DNA of 64,000 bases, taken from the NCBI GenBank assembly GCA_017447625.1, contig JAFSNB010000039.1, positions 1-64,000 of the forward strand. The letters run 5' to 3'. The stretch comes from Bacteroidaceae bacterium. GTDB taxonomy: Bacteria > Bacteroidota > Bacteroidia > Bacteroidales > Bacteroidaceae. Below, piece by piece: positions 60,589 through 64,000 of this stretch; position 1 is the stretch's first letter, and every line of letters begins with the position of its first letter. The notes under the pieces are model-generated. The model made no database searches. It had not been told where the DNA came from and saw only the letters and a program-made list of their open reading frames with translations. A program made the translations under genes and the position numbers.

Positions 60589-61206
60589 ATGTACATAGCA
60601 ATTGCAGGAAACATAGGAAGCGGAAAGACTACACTCACGAAAATGCTGGCTAAACAGTTTGGCTGGAAGCCGCATTTCGAGCCTGTGGCCGATAATCCGT
60701 ATCTGGAGGACTACTATAAGGACATCCCCCGATGGAGCTTCGCATTGGAGGTGTTCTTCCTCAAGCAGAGGTTCCGCGACATGCTCGCTATCGCAAAGTC
60801 TGAGGAGACAATAATCCAGGACCGCTCCATCTTCGAGGGCGTTTATGTGTTCACGGCCAACAACAAAGACATGGGGAACCTGTCAGACCGTGATTTCCAG
60901 ACATATATGGAACTCTTCGAACTGATGACGCGCGTGGCAAGCCTGCCAGACCTGATGATTTATCTGCGCGCTTCGGTGCCACATCTCGTGCAGAACATCC
61001 AGAAACGCGGACGCGACTACGAGCAGACGATGCCTTTGGACTACCTGCGCAACCTAAACAGCCGATACGAGGACTTCATCTTCAACAAATACCGGGGGCG
61101 GGTGCTCACGATAGACGTGGATTCGCTCGACTTCCAGAACCGCGTCGAGGACTTCGCCATGATCTGTGACAAGGTCGAAGCAGAACTCTTCGGACTGTTC
61201 AAATAA
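60589..61206 (+). CDS. Deoxynucleoside kinase 1
   Basis: The 205-residue P-loop kinase is of the dNK family. GNIGSGKTTLTKML (about 7-20) binds ATP. FEPVADNPYLEDYYKD carries the substrate Glu. The DRS motif (IIQDRSIFEG) is present, and RGRDYEQTMPLDYLRNLNSR forms the lid. It phosphorylates deoxynucleosides for salvage, and the specific base cannot be read. The start at 60589 is chosen because the open frame upstream crosses a promoter. A paralogue lies 238 bases downstream, as in the paired dAK/dGK genes known from lactobacilli. Confidence 0.92.
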   Translation: MYIAIAGNIGSGKTTLTKMLAKQFGWKPHFEPVADNPYLEDYYKDIPRWSFALEVFFLKQRFRDMLAIAKSEETIIQDRSIFEGVYVFTANNKDMGNLSDRDFQTYMELFELMTRVASLPDLMIYLRASVPHLVQNIQKRGRDYEQTMPLDYLRNLNSRYEDFIFNKYRGRVLTIDVDSLDFQNRVEDFAMICDKVEAELFGLFK

Positions 61207-61444
61207 ACAACAAATATTATTAAACCACGAATTAAACGAATTAAACGAATAATTATTTCTCTAACAACGGATTACACGGATTTAGATCAATGCATAATTC
61301 ACAATGCATAATGCATAATTGGGCTGCGCGAAGCTCTTAAACCTCTTAAACTATTAAACTTCTTAAACTCATAATAAATATCACTTGTCCTCATTTCGCT
61401 CCCTCCCTATAAGGGAGGGCGGGGGGAGAGTCCTAATCAAAGCC
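61207..61444. repeat. Modular intergenic repeat block between the kinase genes
   Basis: In order: accacgaattaaacgaattaaacg, aacggattacacggattt, attcacaatgcataatgcataattgggctgcgcga, ttaaacctcttaaactattaaac, and a hairpin TCCCTCCCT-ata-AGGGAGGG. The word gcataattgggctgcgcga nearly repeats 59774-59793. Confidence 0.7.
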
Positions 61445-62065
61445 ATGCATATAGCAATAGCCGGAAACATTGGCAGCGGAAAGACCACGTTGACCAAGAT
61501 GCTCGCCCACAGATACGGGTGGACGCCTCGTTTTGAGTCTGTTGACTACAATCCCTATTTGGACGATTTCTACAAAGACATGAAGCGGTGGTCGTTCAAT
61601 CTGCAGATTTATTTCCTGAACAAACGCTTTCAGGACATCGTGGATATATCACGCTCCGACGAGACTATCGTTCAGGACCGTACGATATTCGAGGATGCCT
61701 GCATCTTCGCCCCGAACCTGCACGACGGAGGCAACATGACGGACCGCGATTTCGCAAACTATCAGGACTTGTTCAACCTGATGATTTCTCTGGTCAAACT
61801 GCCTGATTTGCTGATTTATATCCGCACCACAATCCCGAATATCGTGGCACAGATCCAGAAGCGCGGACGCGAATACGAGCAGAGCATCAGAATAGACTAC
61901 CTCGAAGGCCTGCACCGCAGATACGAGGAGTGGATTGCCACCTACAAGGGCAACCTGATTATCGTGGATGGAGACCACGTGAAGTTCGAGAGTAACCCTC
62001 ATGACTTCCAGCTCATCACAGACCAGATTGACGCGAAGCTCTACGGTCTCTTCCCGATGGAATAA
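61445..62065 (+). CDS. Deoxynucleoside kinase 2
   Basis: The protein has 206 residues from the ATG at 61445; the frame is open to 61385, but only through the repeat block. It is closely similar to kinase 1 along its length (AIAGNIGSGKTTLTKMLAHR; KRGREYEQSIRIDYLEGLHR). It differs in substrate-site positions: FESVDYNPYLDDFYKD in place of FEPVADNPYLEDYYKD, and DRT (IVQDRTIFED) in place of DRS. This suggests divided substrate preference, for example purine versus another deoxynucleoside. No separate promoter is visible in the repeat DNA, so read-through from kinase 1 is likely. Confidence 0.92.
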   Translation: MHIAIAGNIGSGKTTLTKMLAHRYGWTPRFESVDYNPYLDDFYKDMKRWSFNLQIYFLNKRFQDIVDISRSDETIVQDRTIFEDACIFAPNLHDGGNMTDRDFANYQDLFNLMISLVKLPDLLIYIRTTIPNIVAQIQKRGREYEQSIRIDYLEGLHRRYEEWIATYKGNLIIVDGDHVKFESNPHDFQLITDQIDAKLYGLFPME

Positions 62066-62128
62066 GAGCTTTAGTTACATTAAGGTGTGTTAAACGTTGC
62101 TAATCTAATTCAACCTTTCAAAGCTGTG

Positions 62129-62160
62129 TTTGTCAAATCCGATAAAAGTGCGTATCTTTG
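62129..62160 (+). promoter_or_regulatory. Promoter for the TolC/efflux operon
   Basis: TTTG at 62129-62132 (-33) and TATCTTTG at 62153-62160 (-7) are spaced by 20 bases, and the ATG is 47 bases downstream. Confidence 0.65.
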
Positions 62161-62207
62161 CGCGCTGAAAGCGATTTACAAACACAAAAGAAAAAGTAAA
62201 AAGGAAA

Positions 62208-63539
62208 ATGTATAAACGAATCATGACCTTTACGTGTGCGCTCCTCGCGGCTCTCTCCATGCAGGCACAATGGACTCTGCAGGAGTGTCTCAACTACGCA
62301 GAAGCACACAATATTCAGGTGCAGAAGAACCGCATCAGTCAGCAGGAAGGCGAAGAGAGTCTGAAGCAGGCTCAGGCAGCCCTCTTCCCCAGTCTCTCGT
62401 TTTCCATGAGCCAGAGCGCGGGCTACCGCCCTTTCCAGGAATCCACGAATATGGTGCAGAACGGCATCGTAACCAAGACATCGAACAAGCTCACCTGGAA
62501 CGGCAGCTACGGACTGAACGCCAATTGGACTGTTTGGGACGGAGGAATAAACCGCAAGAACATCGAGGCTCAGAAGGTGCAGAACCAAATCACAGCCCTG
62601 CAGACACAGCAGACGCTGAACTCCATTCAGGAGCAGATAGCACAACTATACGTGCAGATTCTCTATACAACCGAGGCTCAGAAAGTGAACGAACAGCTGC
62701 AGGAGACAGCCCAGAAGCAATACGACCGCGGCCTTGAGCGCCTGAAGGTGGGAGACATCGCCAAGGCCGATTTGGCACAGCTTGAGTCGCAGCTCGCAAC
62801 CACCAAGTACGATGTCGTAAACAGCAAGACTCAGGTGGAGGGTTACAAGCGCCAGCTGAAGGAAATTCTTCAGTTGGACATAGACGAGCCTTTTGACGTG
62901 GCCCAGGATGAGATTCCTGACGCACAAGCCCTCTCCCCCATCCCGGGCAAGTCTGAAGTTTATGTGCAGGCTCTGGCACAACGCCCTGAAATCAAGAGCG
63001 CACAGCTGAGCCAGCAGGCCGCCGACATCCAGCTCAACATAGCCAAACGCGGCTATTATCCCAGCATCGGCATAAACGCAGGCATAGGAGACTCCCATTA
63101 CTCAGCCTCTGACGATTCCTATGGCAAGCAGCTGAAACTCAACCTGAACGGGAGTATAGGTCTCTCTGTCAGCGTGCCGATCTTCGACAACCGCCGCAAC
63201 AAGACAAACGTGGAGAAAGCCAAACTGCAGCGCACCACTGCCGCACTGGACCGTTCTGACAAGGAACTGGCCCTCGGCTCTACAATCGAGAACTACTGGC
63301 TGCAGGCCACATCCGCACAGCAGCGTTTCATAGCAGCCCAGACGGCTGTTAAGAGCCAGCAGACAAGCTACGAGCTGGTAAACGAGCAGTTCAAGGAAGG
63401 ACTGAAGAACATCGTTGACCTGCTTCAGGCACGCGACAACCTGCTAAACGCCCAGCAGAACAAGCTGCAGAGCAAATACACAACAATTCTCAACACACAG
63501 CTCCTCCGCTTCTATGCCGACGGAGTGATGGATTTGTAA
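62208..63539 (+). CDS. TolC family outer-membrane efflux protein
   Basis: The 443-residue protein has a signal peptide ending near SMQAQ (residue 21). It shows the duplicated TolC layout: WTLQECLNYAEAHNIQVQKN opens repeat 1, and a helical repeat 2 begins near SEVYVQALAQRPEIKSAQLS. Long alpha-helical segments lie between strands (LNANWTVWDGGINRKNIEAQ; LSVSVPIFDNRRNKTNVEKA), and FKEGLKNIVDLLQARDNLLNAQ lies near the end. It forms the trimeric exit duct of a tripartite exporter. A periplasmic adaptor gene follows after 4 bases. Confidence 0.94.
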   Translation: MYKRIMTFTCALLAALSMQAQWTLQECLNYAEAHNIQVQKNRISQQEGEESLKQAQAALFPSLSFSMSQSAGYRPFQESTNMVQNGIVTKTSNKLTWNGSYGLNANWTVWDGGINRKNIEAQKVQNQITALQTQQTLNSIQEQIAQLYVQILYTTEAQKVNEQLQETAQKQYDRGLERLKVGDIAKADLAQLESQLATTKYDVVNSKTQVEGYKRQLKEILQLDIDEPFDVAQDEIPDAQALSPIPGKSEVYVQALAQRPEIKSAQLSQQAADIQLNIAKRGYYPSIGINAGIGDSHYSASDDSYGKQLKLNLNGSIGLSVSVPIFDNRRNKTNVEKAKLQRTTAALDRSDKELALGSTIENYWLQATSAQQRFIAAQTAVKSQQTSYELVNEQFKEGLKNIVDLLQARDNLLNAQQNKLQSKYTTILNTQLLRFYADGVMDL

Positions 63540-63543
63540 TAAT

Positions 63544-64000
63544 ATGAGAAAGCAAATAATGATTTTGGCAGCATCGGCACTTTTCTTTGCCGCATGCTCA
63601 GAAAAGCCGAAGGTGGAATATCAGACCACCATAGTAGAACAAGGCAACATCTTCACCAGCGTCACAGCAACCGGAACGATTGAGCCTGTGACTAAGGTGG
63701 AAGTGGGAACACAGGTATCCGGTATAGTCAGCAAGATATATGTCGATTACAACAGCATAGTCAAGGCCGGACAGGTTATCGCCGAACTGGACCGCACGAA
63801 CCTGACATCCGAGCTGGCATCTGCCCGCGCCAACCTCACTTCTCAGGAGAGTAATCTCGCTTACCAGCAGGCTAACTACGAGCGCAACAAAGCACTCTAC
63901 GACAAAGGCCTCATCAGTAGCAACGACTTCGAGCAGACCCGTCTGGCATATATCCAGGCACAGCAGCAGGTGAGCACCTCACGCGAGAACGTGAAAAAGG
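63544..64000 (+). CDS. Efflux periplasmic adaptor (HlyD/RND type), truncated by the window end
   Basis: The frame starts at ATG 63544 and runs off the end (152 codons visible). A lipobox LFFAAC marks it as a lipoprotein. VTATGTIEPVTKVEVGTQVS then GIVSKIYVDYNSIVKAGQVI is the membrane-fusion-protein lipoyl half. The helical hairpin starts at NLTSELASARANLTSQESNL and passes through NKALYDKGLISSNDFEQTRL. It fits a MacA/HlyD-type adaptor, and the transporter gene should follow beyond the window. Confidence 0.92.
   Translation, partial: MRKQIMILAASALFFAACSEKPKVEYQTTIVEQGNIFTSVTATGTIEPVTKVEVGTQVSGIVSKIYVDYNSIVKAGQVIAELDRTNLTSELASARANLTSQESNLAYQQANYERNKALYDKGLISSNDFEQTRLAYIQAQQQVSTSRENVKK

Overview
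The window is one contiguous piece of a Bacteroidales chromosome, most likely Prevotellaceae or a close relative. The evidence is: many promoters of the Bacteroidetes type (TAnnTTTG at -7) directly upstream of genes; almost no Shine-Dalgarno sequences; lipoproteins and proteins with a DLxGRRV...KGxYIxxGKKV tail typical of the type IX secretion C-terminal sorting signal in this group; and families common in Bacteroidales (DUF4493, PCMD, DUF4250, DUF6398, GH127, golvesin-type amidase, twin deoxynucleoside kinases). I cannot name the species from sequence alone. No rRNA, CRISPR array, integrase, intact transposase or SusC/SusD pair was seen.

Layout. 0-4.5 kb: a sigma-70-like factor with an unusual C-terminal extension, a PEGA-repeat exported protein and a DUF4250 protein. 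4.5-5 kb: a decayed surface-protein fragment and tRNA-Ala. 5-8.9 kb: a four-gene operon (zinc-ribbon membrane protein, LacX-like epimerase, GT2 glycosyltransferase, retropepsin-PDZ protein). 9.3-17 kb: core genes (rarA with tRNA-Gly, nhaD, folC-dnaJ-grpE, an ABC-F ATPase). 17.2-28.9 kb: an acyltransferase / golvesin-amidase / tRNA methyltransferase cluster, a VanX-type dipeptidase, then GH3, a CDF metal exporter and GH35. 29-36.7 kb: a lipoprotein with a long structured leader, a small DUF6398 cluster and two M6 metalloproteases. 36.9 kb: ispE. 37.7-42.3 kb: an accessory region with broken genes, one intact Schlafen/AlbA_2 ATP-binding regulator and dense tandem repeats. 42.3-54.9 kb: a ten-gene operon of DUF4493/PCMD lipoproteins, a beta-barrel and a tailed surface protein. 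54.9-64 kb: GNAT, GH127, SPFH protein, riboflavin synthase, two deoxynucleoside kinases and the start of a TolC/RND efflux operon.

The part most likely to be a little-described system is the 42.3-54.9 kb operon. Seven of its products are lipoproteins with a [TS]R[AGT] motif 28-34 residues after the lipobox cysteine. This is reminiscent of the Arg-directed maturation site of type V pilus fimbrillins. A tailed adhesin-like protein ends the operon, so a surface polymer or multi-subunit adhesive coat is a reasonable inference.

A second theme is a family of short modular intergenic repeats (A/T-rich words, TTAAAC words and CCCCC...GGGGG hairpins). They recur in many gaps and in three places appear inside reading frames (trmN6-like, GH3 and an M6 protease) without breaking them. 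GH3, GH35, GH127 and the LacX-like epimerase suggest use of plant arabinose-, xylose- or galactose-containing glycans, but no complete polysaccharide-utilisation locus is present.
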